Positions 1 through 12,604 of a stretch of 64,000 nt of DNA are shown one piece after another. The stretch is taken from the NCBI GenBank assembly GCA_030248225.1, contig JASANE010017365.1:1-64000 (forward strand). Direction: 5' to 3'. The notes under the pieces were generated by a model. That model did not search any database. It saw only the letters and a program-made list of their open reading frames with translations, and was not told the origin of the DNA. Positions within the stretch are counted from its first letter, which is position 1. Each line of letters begins with the position of its first letter. The position numbers were made by a program, and so were the translations under genes. The DNA comes from Trileptium ribeirensis (Eukaryota > Nematoda > Enoplea > Enoplida > Thoracostomopsidae).

Positions 1-375
1 TCGAAATTTTTGGGTACCAAGGGGAACGAGACATCGGAACCTAAAACGAAAAATGCTTTTTGCTTTAGATCTGCCAAAATGCGCATTTTCTTGACCAGCT
101 CGTCAAATTGACTCGCACTGTATCAAAATTATTGCTGTTTCTACAAAATTGATCAATTTCACCCTGTAGATGGTAAATCAAAAAACCCAAATCTTTATAC
201 GGATATGCACGCTTATGTCGTTGTATTAAGAATTTAGGATTGTAAATAGTGGCATAAGATTGGCAACATGTATAACTGTTCAGAAGTAAAGCTCAAATTT
301 AAATCAATGTAATGATAGCGACCACAGATACGTTACTAGTGCAATGTCTGCACGATATTTGTATGTACGATATTT
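1..375. other. Unassigned DNA at left edge
   Basis: AT-rich sequence with no supported reading frame and no repeat partner that I could find in the window. It precedes the recognisable end of element E. Confidence 0.4.
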
Positions 376-3300
376 GTAACGGTACGCAGCTGCATGGCGC
401 AACTTCCTAACTCAATGCCCATACGACCCTGGCTGTAATAACCTCAAGGGTGGACCATAAATTTAGCAATTTCAGTTGTTTTCCTGGTCAGACCCAAGAA
501 GTTATGGAGCTTAGCAAGTCGCAGACGCGCTTCACGAGGTGTGTTCGGACCCCACCCGATTGGTTGCGCACGTGTCTAGCATCTTCATACGATTACTGAG
601 GTCCCCAGGGAGTTCGAAACTTGCTCACAGTTCATAATGTCAGACCGATGTTCCCTATGCTGATGGCAAATTGAAGTTGTTTAGTCTGCCGTAGTTTAAA
701 GTGGAGTTGAGTGATAGTTTGAGATTGCTATGTAAATTTAAGGTTCAACTCGATTAAATACTTGTGGAACACTTCGGCTGGTTATAGCCTATGTGGCCCC
801 CACAGGGTTCCGACAATCCCTGTAAGTTTAACGTCGGAGGTTTTGATTAATACTCTGTTAACTGCGGTTAGTTACTGTGAGCCATAGGTATTACCTAATA
901 AATTTTTAGCGTTGTTTACTTGTGTTACTCCGGCAGGCAACCTCTATTATCGATCTCGTGCACTCTTTTCTCACGACTCCAGCCATTACTAATAACAACG
1001 TTAATAGCAAACCTTATGCGTCAAGGCTTGGGATATTCTCACCCGCAAGCCATGGCACGCAGTTTTAGCCTGTCCAGATGGACAAACATATTGCGGTTTC
1101 TAACGAGTAACACAGGAGACGATGGTTGGCTCTCAAGCTTGCATTTCAACGTTATGTATAGCTCAGGAGATTAGGGATGATGCAAAAGGGGTTAAAGCGA
1201 CAGTAGTAGCGAACTATACCAAAATCGATAAGGTCGTACGGGGCTTGTCATTATTTCGGTCTACATCCATTGAGTGGTCTGGAGTGAGTACGGAACAGAG
1301 TGGACGGGGTCATCAGAAATCTTTATCTCTGCGCTCGAACTTTTAGCGATGTTCGCGCGGCTATATGTTTTAAGACAGAAACTGACATGCTTCGAAATTC
1401 GCTGCGCGTAGCGCACGGCGCTACCATGATTCAACGAGCTACTGTGAAAATCATCCCGAAAATATGGGCATGGGCGGCGAAAACAATTAGGCGCGTTCAA
1501 ACATTGCACGGATTATATGTTTGTCTGGCTGGATGTATGTATTCTTGCTTGAAATTTCACACAATACGAATCATCTTCCAGACGCTCCCAGGGGGAGCGG
1601 ACCGTCGGGCGGGGCCCTAACCGAGGCGAGGGCAGGGCACCCCCTCGAGAACCAACCGCCGGGAGGGTGTCCTGATCCGGATCCACTGGGACCATGGCCG
1701 TGCCACATAACGTACTCCTTTCGCTATTGCTAATATTATCGATTAATTTAATAAAACTATAAAATTTTATGTGCAAATTATATGGATTTGTTGTATAGAT
1801 GTGTATATCTCCTGGAATATACATGTGTATATGTATGTGCCATATATATACTGATACATATCGGTCTGTAACCTCTTTTCACAATTACTGTCGTTGGGTA
1901 TTTAGTTGTAACTTTGGATGAGAAAAATTGCGGAAGACATTAAAAGAATGAAATAAAAGAGAGAGGAAGTACAGAGCTGATCAAGAAAGAAAGACCAAAA
2001 CGTCACCGACAACTGCACATCCACACAAAAGAGAACAAGACAACGACCAATAGGTCTGGAATGAGTAAAACTAACGACGAAAGAGACAACGACAGAGGAG
2101 GTCACATAGAGAGAGGCAAAACGGTGAGAGAAAAAGGGCTAGGAAGGGAAGGGGTAACGAAAGGGCCTGGGGCAAAGGGCTCCCATGGTAGTTTACCAAG
2201 GTTGTAGGCGAAATCGGGCCCAAGACGAAAGGGATCAAACGATACAAGTTGGGCATAGAGATGGGAGTTGACCCGGCCACATGTATTTACATGTGTTAAT
2301 ATACGGGAGTTTGGCGGGCTTCCCTGCACTGATGGCTGGGCAGAACGACACCCGCCCTGCACCGTTGGAATCGCCATCGAAGGGCGACTCGAATGAGGGG
2401 CGATACCCCTGTCCCATGGGCGGCGAGTATCAAAGTGTTGAAATTACTATGATAGAGTGTGTGTCAACGACTGCGAAGGCGCTTTTATCAGCTGTCCCGG
2501 GTTAGCGAGGAGGTGGACGGACACCCGCCGGGTATTTTCGGAGATGGTTCGGTGTGATGAACACAATCAGGGGTGATTTACCCATTTTTAGCTAATAATA
2601 AAATCTCGAGTATTTTATGCCCACTATTGGTTATTATTCCAAACTGGGGGCACCTTGGCAGGTTATAACGGGGTAACGAGAACTCGGGCGGAAGCCCACC
2701 GTATATTGTTGTGTTCGCCAAAGATAGGCGAGTAAAATAAGTGGTGGCGTGTATGTATTTTGGGTTATGGGTCGACTACGAAAATGGTACAAAACAGACT
2801 GAGATTTATATCGATTTGTGTAACATGTGTTGCAAAATAGTCACAAAGCGGAGGGCCAACCGACATAACGGCGTATTAGTCAAGCGGATCGAGACCCACT
2901 CGGGCTCGTTAGATTTCACTGTGGGCGGGCTACATAATGTATGTAGAATTCTCGTCTGTGACTCTCTAATAAGAAGGAGGGACGGTTGCAACTGCGGTGA
3001 TCAAGCGATTTTAGGTACCGACAAGATAGAAACGAGGGTTTCGGCTGCTACCCCCGGGTGCACCAAAGGCCAGAATGAAACTCGATAGCATTCTTTAGTT
3101 ATGCGGTGATATAGCTTGTCTGGCAAGATAGTCGGTATGGAGGGTGGCCTTGTTCGCAGAAATAGATCACAAAAGTGATGATTCCACGAAATCCGCTGCA
3201 ACTACTAATCATACATAGGGATTTCGGACATTGGGAGTGGACACAGGGGATATAAAATAGAATATCCGTTCGATGGGGCGAGAAAAGAAACAGAGGGGCG

Positions 3301-4200
3301 TTAAGATTAAATATATACATACATACGTATATAAAATATACCTATGCCGAACTATTGCTATCAGCAGCCAAACTTAGCGTAGGTAACGGCCGTTTGCTCG
3401 ACTTTACCGTGTTTGTTCTTCGAATTCAGGGTTCCATCCACATGCGATCCGATATATTTTGACGCCGTTAGAAAGTCCGTAAAATCCTCTATCGAAAAGT
3501 ACGCGTGTCGTTTTCCTGAAATTTAAACCGTTAGACGGCTACGGGCCGTCATTTCTGAATGATCGGAACTACCGTACCCTTAATAGTTTTCCATTGATTT
3601 AGACTTGTAGCTTTCTATTGCTTCCGTAACCATGGTTACATGTATTATTCGCCAACATGGCTACATATATTATTTAACTTTAGTAAATCTGGTACTCTCA
3701 GTCACAGTTATGATCAGGCTAATGGTCTAGCTTAAGTAGCTGGTGGCCTCCTATTTCCGGACGGTCGTAATCTTGAAACTTTAACGCTAAAAGGAAGTCG
3801 GTCAAGTCTCCGTCGTACTCCCAAGGTTTCACTAGGGGCCTAACACATTATATTATTCGGCAACCTCACTTCAGTCTCCAGTCTAATCAAAACCACGTTC
3901 GCTTTACGTACGTCCCCCTAAAATTATCTAGCTGGACTTTGAATAACAATGCACTTAGCATAAGAAAACCATGCAACGGCAAAAATTAATAATGATAAAT
4001 GGGCACATGAACCACATCGATTAATAGGCAATAGGCATCAATAAGCAAACGGCTAATAAGCAGAAAACAAATATAAATACGACCATGACACCATGCAATG
4101 AATATGTAGTTGATTTCAATCGGCCCTATTAGTATGCTACGTCCCTTCGGAGGCCGTTTTGGGCGTTCCTACACACTCTTATATCCCGAAATCTTGCAGG
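376..4200 (+). repeat. Element E, left copy (degraded large interspersed repeat)
   Basis: This block matches, in inverted orientation and in the same order, the sequence at 29,948-23,470 continued at 12,604-11,752. Matching pairs are about 376-840 with 29,948-29,460; 1,340-1,470 with 28,960-28,850; 2,060-2,560 with 25,000-24,360; 2,740-3,390 with 24,220-23,558; and 3,390-4,000 with the 88-bp segment and 12,517-11,960. Similarity looks like roughly 70-75 percent by eye. About 3.5 kb present on the right (roughly 28.8-25.2 kb) is missing here. One end begins GTAACGGTACGC and the other copy's opposite end begins GTAACTGGACCG, so short terminal inverted repeats are possible. No intact coding region is left and I cannot assign a class. 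The far boundary near 4,200 is approximate. Confidence 0.7.
2060..2560 (+). pseudogene. Possible decayed coding or structured segment within E
   Basis: A purine-rich stretch is followed by a GC-richer stretch. Translated on the plus strand, the latter gives a peptide containing SNEGRYPCPMGG, and the other E copy (minus strand, 24,674-24,363) gives the related LNERRYPCPAGKV. Similarity at the peptide level suggests either an ancient coding region or a conserved nucleotide structure. Stops and frameshifts prevent a gene call, and I do not recognise a family. Confidence 0.3.
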
Positions 4201-4444
4201 AACTCACGTGACGGACCGGAATGGTCCTGTTACATGTATAACTAAACCATTAATATTTTACCCGCAACAGGAGCGATTGGACTACGTTGACGTTGCAATG
4301 AGGACTCCTATGTTTATCTTTGAGATCACTTCATGCCGCCACTATCGGACGCATAACGGTGTCGTGCTATCACTGTATGCTTATGCTTAACATGCAGTCA
4401 CTATTACATGTGAAGTATGGTATGGTATTTTTTGGTTATGTAGC

Positions 4445-4995
4445 GTTTCCCCTACGTAATAGCAACCATTAATTGTTCTTCTGCTGTTGAATCCTTTATG
4501 TCGTAAACTTTGAGTAAACAATACACCTGCTACAGTAGTATTTATGATATTTCTAGTGGTTCAGCAAACTACAAAGACACAGAGGCAAGGTTATAAAGAC
4601 TCATCCAAATTCTCTTCAAAATATATAGTTGTTTTGTAACGGTTTTGTTAGCTCTACCCGAGAAATTCGACTAGCTAGCTTTCTGTGTTTTATTTCTTCC
4701 GCGTTGGTCCGGTTTATTGCTGTTAATTAGTTTTTATGTGCTATAAATTATTAACACAAGAATATCTGCAGTAATTCAAACCTCTTTAGGAAACTCGTAC
4801 CGCAGATCAAATAACCTGCAATGCAATGTAACACACGTGGCCTAGTGATCCAGCGCGGTGACCAGTCATGCCAGTCTAGAAGGTACGCGTTCAACTACCA
4901 CTTGACCTAGATTTTTACAGTTGTTTTTTCAAGCAAATAAATGATGCTTCTAACATATACAATCATTGTGGAATTGCCATGGTACTAACAAAAGG
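4445..4995 (+). repeat. SINE-like repeat S2, copy 1 (tRNA-like core)
   Basis: The segment aligns in direct orientation with 36,812-37,345. It contains a tRNA-like core at about 4,839-4,912 with an A-box-like TGGCCTAGTGATC and a B-box-like GCGTTCAAC, the layout of an internal RNA polymerase III promoter. About 380 bp upstream of the core is also shared between the two copies, so the repeat is longer than a classical SINE or is embedded in a larger unit. Flanking target duplications were not identified. Confidence 0.55.
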
Positions 4996-7900
4996 TGCCT
5001 GAAGTCATTGCTATGTTGTTTATTCAATTGATGTGAATTAATAAACGATGAATTTATATGCCAATGTCGATAATACGTAGGTTCAGAAATACTAACGAAC
5101 AGAAGTATAAGAGCATAAGTTAAAATTTAACAGGTTTCTGTTTGAACATGTGATTTCAAAATTGTAGAAACACAACGGCACCTGTGGAGCAGAAGTTCAT
5201 GTGGTGTACTACCTGACGTGGCAGTAATGGACAAATAAAATAACGACTATGATCGCTATTATTTGATACGCAATGCTACATGTTAGTATACTGTTCGATA
5301 TTTTCTACACAGTAGTAGCGGAAGCATGCTAAATGTGTATAGCTGAAGCGCGCATTTTACTGTTAATACTGCACTACAGTTATAAAACCTTTCGATAACT
5401 TGAATTCTAATCATCGAAAAGGTCCAGCCTTAACGTAATGCAACTAGAAATCATCCAGATAAAGTATTCAATCGTCATGGTTTTGAATTATTAATATAAT
5501 AGTTTTAGCGAGTCTGTGCGTGCATATTTAATTATTTACACAATAATGAGTTGCCAATAATCAGTGAGTTATCATTTCAAATAGCTTAACCTGATAATTG
5601 GATAGCACAAAAATTGTATTTTTCAGTAGATTATTTATCTGGTTAAATGTAACAGAATACTTCAGCGGCTATCTTTGAACTAGTTTTATTAGCACAAAAT
5701 GATGTAATATCGAATAGTTTTCAAAAGTTAAAGCTGATAATACGACTTATAGTGAATGCCAGGCACGAAAAACTACTATAAAAACAGTTCGTTTTTCACA
5801 CAATTTCCTAGTAGTGATTAAACTTGATGCAATTGGCCAATGTCCAACTGATTGACCATCATTCCCGAGCGCTGGATTGATCTAATTAGGAAAGGTTATA
5901 TATTTCTTCCCCTAATTCCGTAGGCTACGATAAGTAAAACAGAATTGCAGCGCGCTCTATATTTGTACGGTTACTATTACTCAAGCTTGCAGTCGAGCCT
6001 TAGATGGTTTTTGTTCGCCAATTAAAAAGGAAGGTTGGAATTATTTAAGCAAACTTCTTCACTATTACGAGGATTTGGTGTCATATCGAGTTTTATCAAT
6101 TTTAGGTTAAAAACATAGTGCGCCACTTCAAGTCATACATATTTAACAGTGTTACGTGTTTAAAAATAGCATGAATCACACCGATTGTCATCAATGTTTT
6201 TGCATACATACACCGAAAATTATGCACATTTCAAGCCCAGAGACAAATTTGAACATTGCTGCATTATATTCGTTTCAGTTAGATCATTAATCTTGAAAAG
6301 GCGATAATAAACACGTCGCAGATTCGCAGCATGATGATGTAGTCCCACTAGAGACCTGGATAGCCTTGCGTGCACTTTTTTTATTGCTGGAAAAATCTGA
6401 AAAAATTAATGTTTAACTTTGGTTGTAAAATAGTATGTATAATATAAAACTGTGCTACCACTATATCACAAGTGAGTTGCAATGCCCGGTTAACTGTGCA
6501 TTCCAATACTGGTATGCACAGTTTACCAGTTTACTCGTTCAAACTCGTGCTGATCCACTCGTTTGTACCCATAAAAACCGTGTGAACAAATATCTGCGAT
6601 TATATCACTTAGATGTAAACTTTTATGGTCTAAGGTCTTGCACATGGTTGTAGCAGGTACACAAATGCTTATCCACCTACCAATTTCCAAACAGCTTTTT
6701 CATTTCATTGTACATACCATTGCTTGGAGATACAATCTTTATTAATTACAATCCGTATTTTTTCGAAAACAATACGAATTGTAATCTGTTATTTATCATA
6801 TTCTGTTCAGCACTGGCGTCAGGAAAATGATAAATTTAACACTGATTCTGATGCAGCCTTATTTCTGTTATGTTAAAGTATATGCATATCATTAACAGCC
6901 AGCCATATGACCATCGAGTGCAGAAACGACGAATGCGCTGTAATTAGGTACGACTAATTATTTGTATGCAAACCAGCATATTACCCTTTAGAACCGCAAT
7001 AATATGTCCGAAACATCGTTTGGGTTTGTTACTGTGTCTGCGTTAGTTGTTTCTAGTAAACTCTTGATTCTGCATTTAGTTTGTTCTAAAAATAAGTTGT
7101 TCATCCAATGTTTGATTAAAATATTGTATATTAGATTATGTTGCTTGGACATTTAATGCATGCGACAGTATATACAGCTGTTGCAATTTGTAACATAATG
7201 AGAAAGACATATTTATTTTCATATTAACCAGTCTGTGTCGTATTACAATACAAATTGGACGGTAGCTGGCTAAAATAATCTGCAATGCTTCATTTAGTTA
7301 AAAATATATTACTGTCGCTTACATACACGCAAAACTACTGGCAGAGCATCGGTAGCCCAAACTGCTACTGCACTATGCTCGTGGAAAAGCCATTACCCAT
7401 GCGATTTTCGTTTGCGTTTATGCGTACAGTCTTGTTTTTTTCTTGTTTGCATTTTCAGGAACATATGCGTCATGAATAAAGGATAAAATAGTCCAAGATA
7501 TTATATCATCTTCTGCAATTATTATTTGAAGATATCTATCTAGTCCACAAATTTTAAAAACCAATATTCTCGATAATGCGAAGTTACCAATGTATGGAAA
7601 AAAGGAGAAGTCGTGGCAAATAACCATTAGGTTGAAACATCATGTTACTGATACATTGTCCAGTGAATAGGCAGCTACAAACATAGACAACACCTAAGAG
7701 ATAAATGGCCGTTTGATATTCGTATACAGAGGAAATGACTAAATTTTGTCTCCCATTTAATGTTTTATTGTTTACGTGATAAATCGAGGTATGACTTTTT
7801 AATAACGCAAGTTCACATAGGCATTTCTCTCTAATGGGAAGACCGCCAGAGGTACATTCACAGCTGTTTTATGGCCCCATGCAAAGCCTAAGGCTCTTTT

Positions 7901-8228
7901 AGCAATTATGAGTAAAATTATAAAATTTTTGGCAAAAGTTGGGAAAATCATGCGAAAAAGTTGGGACGATTAAGAAAATTCTTGATTTGTCCCTGCACTA
8001 CACCCCGCTTAAATCATTTACCACTTCCCTTATTCGGACGTACTTCTGGGAGGTCGTTAGAAGATGATTTGCTGCTTATCTAAGTGACAATGAGTTGAAA
8101 GTAAATTACTAAAACGATAATATTAGCCAAAAATCTGAAAACATTTCGCTATTTTTGATTCAGCGCATCAATGTATTTCAGCATTTTTATATCATTCACG
8201 ATTGATTACGATTAATACTGAATTCCAG
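4996..8228. other. AT-rich DNA, no gene found
   Basis: Only short non-overlapping reading frames without recognisable motifs occur here. The one structure noticed is an imperfect 15-bp inverted repeat at 6,746-6,784. Confidence 0.5.
6746..6784. repeat. Short inverted repeat (hairpin)
   Basis: Arms ATTACAATCCGTATT and AATACGAATTGTAAT pair with one mismatch around a loop of about 9 nt. There is no coding context; it may be the remnant of a foldback element. Confidence 0.5.
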
Positions 8229-8232
8229 CATA
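8229..8232. repeat. Target-site duplication of element 1, left side (CATA)
   Basis: CATA lies immediately outside the LTR that starts TGTAGCC at 8,233. The same four bases lie immediately outside the other LTR at 35,422-35,425. A 4-bp duplication is normal for Ty3/gypsy integration. Confidence 0.65.
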
Positions 8233-9990
8233 TGTAGCCTACGTGGTTCTTGGGGTGTTTAGTCCCACCGTAGATTACACACGAAATAAACGCAGGTTGC
8301 TACAAGATATACGAATGGGAGCACCAATGGATATTCTATTTTATGAGCTTAATCTCAAGGCCTTAATGTGTCACCACCGCCTTAATGTATCGGATATAGT
8401 TTATTTTTCACACTACAACAAATTACAAATTCTACACACATTAAACAAATAAACGGTTGGAGCTTATTCACAATGGTTATTCAGCTTCTGAGGTCCACTG
8501 AGGCCCTGATCTGTTGGCACAACCGCTTAAATAACTTTTCTAAATCCGATTTCTTGAAACTCAAAGGAAGCCTAGTTCTGAAATCTCTCTAATCGGTTAA
8601 TTTTTAATATAATTGCTGTCAAACTGGTTACTAATTCTAAGAGCTATAAAATTCGTTCTCTAACATAAATTTTAATTTTTGCGTTTGAGAACCCTTTTTA
8701 TGAAATTCACAGAATCCCTAAGTCAAAACAACATTTATGATTTTCAATTAAATTTAGCAGAAACACCCTTACATATCCACTAATTTAAGTGTAATGCTTA
8801 AGGCACCTAATACTTATGCGGGATTCACATTATAATGTCCCCACCACTTGGAACTTATGTACGCCACACAGTGGCAGGCACACCCTAGACTACAGGGTGT
8901 GTTAGACACCCCTGTGTTTTTAAATAAAGTTTCAAATAAATTTCAAACAAAGCTAGCTAATAGTTTGCCTTTTTTCAGACGGTGTCAATGAACCGTCGTT
9001 GCTTTTTCGTTTTGCTGAGGGTTTCCGCCACCCCGTGAGGTCATTTTACATAGGGCCTACAGGATACCCTAGAAACACCGCATTGGCAAACATACAACAC
9101 CGAAATACTACATTGCCAAAATGAGGTATCTAGGGGTGTGTCCGACACCCTCATATTTTGTTATATGGTGTGGGTGTCACGGTCGCCGTCTTTACGGTAT
9201 AGTCTACACTACAGGGGGACAAAAGTTCCAACTGTTGGGGACATTATAACGTGAATTCCGCATTATACTCAAATTCGACAGTTGAGTAACCTACAGCCCC
9301 AACACATATATTGTATTTAAGTTGTTTTACACTCAATTAAATTTATTATTTTCAAGCATTAATAATATTTTATTACCAGAAATGGCTTAGGGGATGAAGT
9401 CCGTAACTTCTAAACGGGTGTGCCAATTGTGGCCAAATTCGGTATAGATAATCTACAATGTACCCTATGGCATTTGGCGTCAAAATCCGCATATGCCCAA
9501 ACCATCCCCCCGCCAGTTATGACCAAATTATACAGATTATATTTTTGTAAGCTTAGCATGCTGGGAATTTTACAATTTCAAAACAATAAAGTTTTACAAT
9601 ACACGACATACAACATTGTCCAAACAGTCATAATTCACGACTACATATATATCTCACGTATTATAAGGAATGTAAACAAATAAACAGGCAACTACGCAGG
9701 GCACACATACAATTTCATGAATACGATTTCACAGATACAACTTATTTACTAATTGTAAAACAAATAATATATACAAAACTTCACATACTGCAAAAGCCGA
9801 ACATGCACAGTTACGTATTTCAGGTATACATACACATATCACGATACACTCTCAGTAGACAAGAAATGATGCGCCACTTCCCGCTATGCTGAGAATTTTT
9901 GCACCATCATTTATATGGAATAGTGGTATTGTATACAAAAATCGGACACATGAGTACAGAGAAGCCGTGAAAGGGTTTATCCTCGTCACA
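8233..9990 (-). repeat. 3' LTR of element 1
   Basis: Aligns along its length with the LTR at 34,111-35,421 (and more distantly with 12,605-13,649 and 22,419-23,468). In element orientation it begins TGTGACGAGGATAAACCC, right after a purine-rich tract, and ends GGCTACA, giving the usual TG...CA ends. It is interrupted by a 446-bp MITE. Confidence 0.75.
8817..9262. mobile_element. PIF/Harbinger-like MITE inside the 3' LTR
   Basis: Terminal inverted repeats of about 26 bp (left arm starts TGCGGGATTCACATTATAAT; the right arm is its complement with two mismatches). A TTA duplication flanks it at 8,814-8,816 and 9,263-9,265. The sister LTR at 34,111-35,421 has the empty site with a single TTA, so insertion is shown directly. 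A 3-bp TWA duplication is the PIF/Harbinger pattern; no transposase is inside. The interior contains palindromic CACACCC...GGGTGTG type motifs. Confidence 0.7.
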
Positions 9991-10001
9991 TCATCCCCTC
10001 C
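9991..10001 (-). other. Polypurine tract of element 1
   Basis: On the minus strand this reads GGAGGGGATGA, directly before the LTR start TGTGACG. This is the position and composition of a plus-strand primer for an LTR retrotransposon. Confidence 0.6.
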
Positions 10002-10980
10002 GGCGGAAGAAAAATTTGTCCCCAAAATTTCCTAAATTTTGCACTATAAGCTCAGTTGCGTAGAAAAAGACTTTTCCTATATTCAATATAGTAATCAATC
10101 GTCAATAAATCATATCAAACCATTCACTCAAAATATGGTCAACGAATCAATCGTTCAAATCAATCCATCAATTTTCATAGCAGTCGGGATCTTCTATTAA
10201 CGGAATAGTTTTTATAGCTATTGTTCATTTTCCATCACGTTGAAACAACCAACCACCTCACTACTATCCACCGCCGCCATGCGACCGGAAATATCACCAA
10301 GACCGCCGCCATATCAAACAGAAATCACACCAAGTGTTTCTTGTAAAAGTTCACACCTTCCAAATAGATATACCGTGGCCACAATATGCGCACGCAGTAA
10401 TTGAACAAACCACCGCCGGACTATGATGGATACTGGTCAATTTGCCAGTGACATGAGGAACAGCAATCCATTTCGCAAACAATCACGTTTGCAAATACTT
10501 GATTATTCGACGGATTGTACAATCACCATTCACAGCCGACCATCATACGTACACAATACAACAGCGTGTTATGAATTTGGATTCCACAATCAGAGTAACA
10601 TAAAACACACAAACAAAAATACACACTAAGGAAAATATATAACAAAATAATACTTTGCGTACTAATTTACAATACTGCATAAACGGAACATTTAATACTC
10701 TTTATATTAACTTGTCTACCAAATCAACCTATTTTAGGAGATATTAAATTTGCAATGAAATTTTAAAAAAATCGCGATCAAAATTCAGTCTTTAGATGAT
10801 TTTCATACTGCAAATATCATGTGAATTGTTCAATGATTACTTAAGATTTATCTCACTTACTATAGTACACATTTTACAAATTAATTGTAGGGCTTACATA
10901 GATAATATTGAATCCTAAAACAAAAGATGCTCTTTTGCAGCTAATGGTCTGATCAAAACTAAATATGACAATCTTACATA

Positions 10981-11146
10981 AACCCATTTATGCCCGAATT
11001 AATTTGTGTTTTGTCAATGTTTGACAAACTCAAGCCGCCGCCAGGGACACAAACTTGAACGTTCCGGGTCATTTATCCATGCATAACCACTGAGCTATAT
11101 GGAAGTCGTTGCTCGGTTCCTTAAGAAGCCTCACAGCCCTTAAACA
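10981..11146 (-). repeat. SINE family S1, copy 1
   Basis: A tRNA-like head (A box TAGCTCAGTGG, decayed B box) is followed by a body containing GGCTTGAGTTTGTCAA and AATTCGGGCAT. Two further copies in the same orientation lie at about 50,858-51,003 and 51,360-51,508, sharing the leader, head and body. The shared non-tRNA body marks a dispersed SINE rather than a decayed tRNA gene. Confidence 0.6.
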
Positions 11147-11430
11147 ATTTTGTTGACGTTAAATTTGAGCTATCTATGAATAAAATACAGATATGAACTT
11201 TATTTACCTCAGCAAAAACATCTGGCACTACAGCCAAAAACGGATAAACATGCAATCGGCACTAGGTGACAATCCGGGTTATTATGCCGAAGCATTGTGT
11301 GTAGGCTGGCCATGACGTTTGCCCATTACACCGCCCATCATCTTATCCGCCTAGACCAAAGTCTAGTACCTTTTTAACGCATAGGTGCTGCGAAGCAAAT
11401 GTGGCTGAGTCCGTTGCCCAAGCAGATTAG

Positions 11431-11503
11431 CGCCACCACTGGATTCGAACTCCTGACTTCACGATTATGAAGCTGGCGCTCTAACCACTCGGCCACGCCA
11501 CCG
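11431..11503 (-). pseudogene. tRNA-like sequence (tRNA pseudogene or SINE head)
   Basis: On the minus strand there is a good A box (TGGCCGAGTGG), an anticodon-loop-like TTCATAATC and a good B box (GAGTTCGAATCCA), correctly spaced. The T stem has a mismatch and the acceptor arms do not pair, so it is unlikely to be a working tRNA. If read as a tRNA the anticodon would be CAT. A tRNA-derived repeat is the alternative. Confidence 0.55.
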
Positions 11504-11751
11504 CCACTACAGCCAAAGTACTTCCAAAAGTAAATCCGTGGTGTTACTGGACGGTTGTGTTCGCAAGCATTTCCCATTTATACTGCAGGCCTACATTGTT
11601 TATTACACATAAAAAAATTGCATAAAAATGCTATATACAGATGTGCAATCATACATATGCAATGCATAAATATAACATACAATGCATACATGCTCGTACA
11701 TGTATGTATGCACATAAACAAACTACGCACTTCACTTATACATATGCATAC

Positions 11752-12604
11752 GTAACTGGACCGTTTCGGCCCGTTAAGTGTGTCTCTGCAAAGTCCCCAA
11801 ATGATAAAACTATTTAGAGACGTCTAGCATGGCCCCAGAACCGAAGACTAACAGAGATCGGGAGACTCTTATAATAGGATTTTAGTATGTGTTTTGTTCA
11901 TGACAGGGACGACACATTGCATGGTGCCAAAGTGATATTTGTGCCGTTACGCTGCTTTATTAACATTTGTCGCTTACACATTTGTGCCTTTCATACGTGT
12001 GCAATACCATGTTTTATTTATTTCGTTGTTGTTCACGCCATTGTGGATGTTCTTCATGGTTCATTACGTGGCACTTGTGATAAAGGTTGCCTTTGTCAGG
12101 TATAGTAGAAACGCAGGTAGAGGAGAGCGAAAATGGCGTACTGTATAGATACGTCGGATACTAGGTTTTTTGCAATTTTGTAAATTAGTTGGAACTATTC
12201 CAGTCGCCTCTTAGCATTAATGTTTCATAGTTATATCCGTCCTTTAGTAGGTGGACATCAAATGCTCAAGTTACACCATTGGCCCGATAGTGATTGCGAC
12301 CAAAGGTATTAAATTTACCTAGGCTACACGATATATGTAGCCATGGTTATGGAAACGACAGAAAACGACAAGCTTAAAACAAAAAAGAAAGCAGGGATAC
12401 GATAGTTTCCGAATCTTCGAAAAACGACTTTGGTCGTGCTGGTTTGTCGGCCCGTAACCGACTATCGGCTTAGATCTCGGGAAAACTACCCTAGTGCTTT
12501 TCGACAGGGAACTCCACGGGCGTTCTGATAAGGTCAATATATCTCGAATCGCACAAGGGTTTAACCCTAAATTTAAGGGAAAAACATGTTAATATTGAAC
12601 AGGC
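11752..12604 (-). repeat. Element E, right copy, distal part
   Basis: Reverse-complement similarity to 3,390-4,200 (for example around 12,340-12,430 and 12,200-12,300). It is separated from the main part (23,470-29,948) by the insertion of copy I. The outer end begins GTAACTGGACCG. Confidence 0.6.
12517..12604. repeat. 88-bp target duplication, left copy
   Basis: Matches 23,470-23,557 over exactly 88 bp with 9 substitutions and no gaps. It abuts the TGTAGCC end of copy I. The left E copy contains this segment only once (about 3,390-3,480), so it was doubled when copy I went in. Confidence 0.75.

Larger units (their letters stand above)
10002..11751 (-). other. 3' internal region of element 1
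   Basis: AT-rich, non-coding. It continues element 1 on the far side of the E insertion. It carries a SINE copy (10,981-11,146) and a tRNA-like remnant (11,431-11,503). The first 50 bp resemble the corresponding stretch of copy I at 13,650-13,700. Confidence 0.45.

Noticed and set aside
11374..11577. 67-codon minus-strand frame with GGVAEWLERQLHN
   Set aside because: This peptide is a translation artefact of the tRNA-like sequence at 11,431-11,503.
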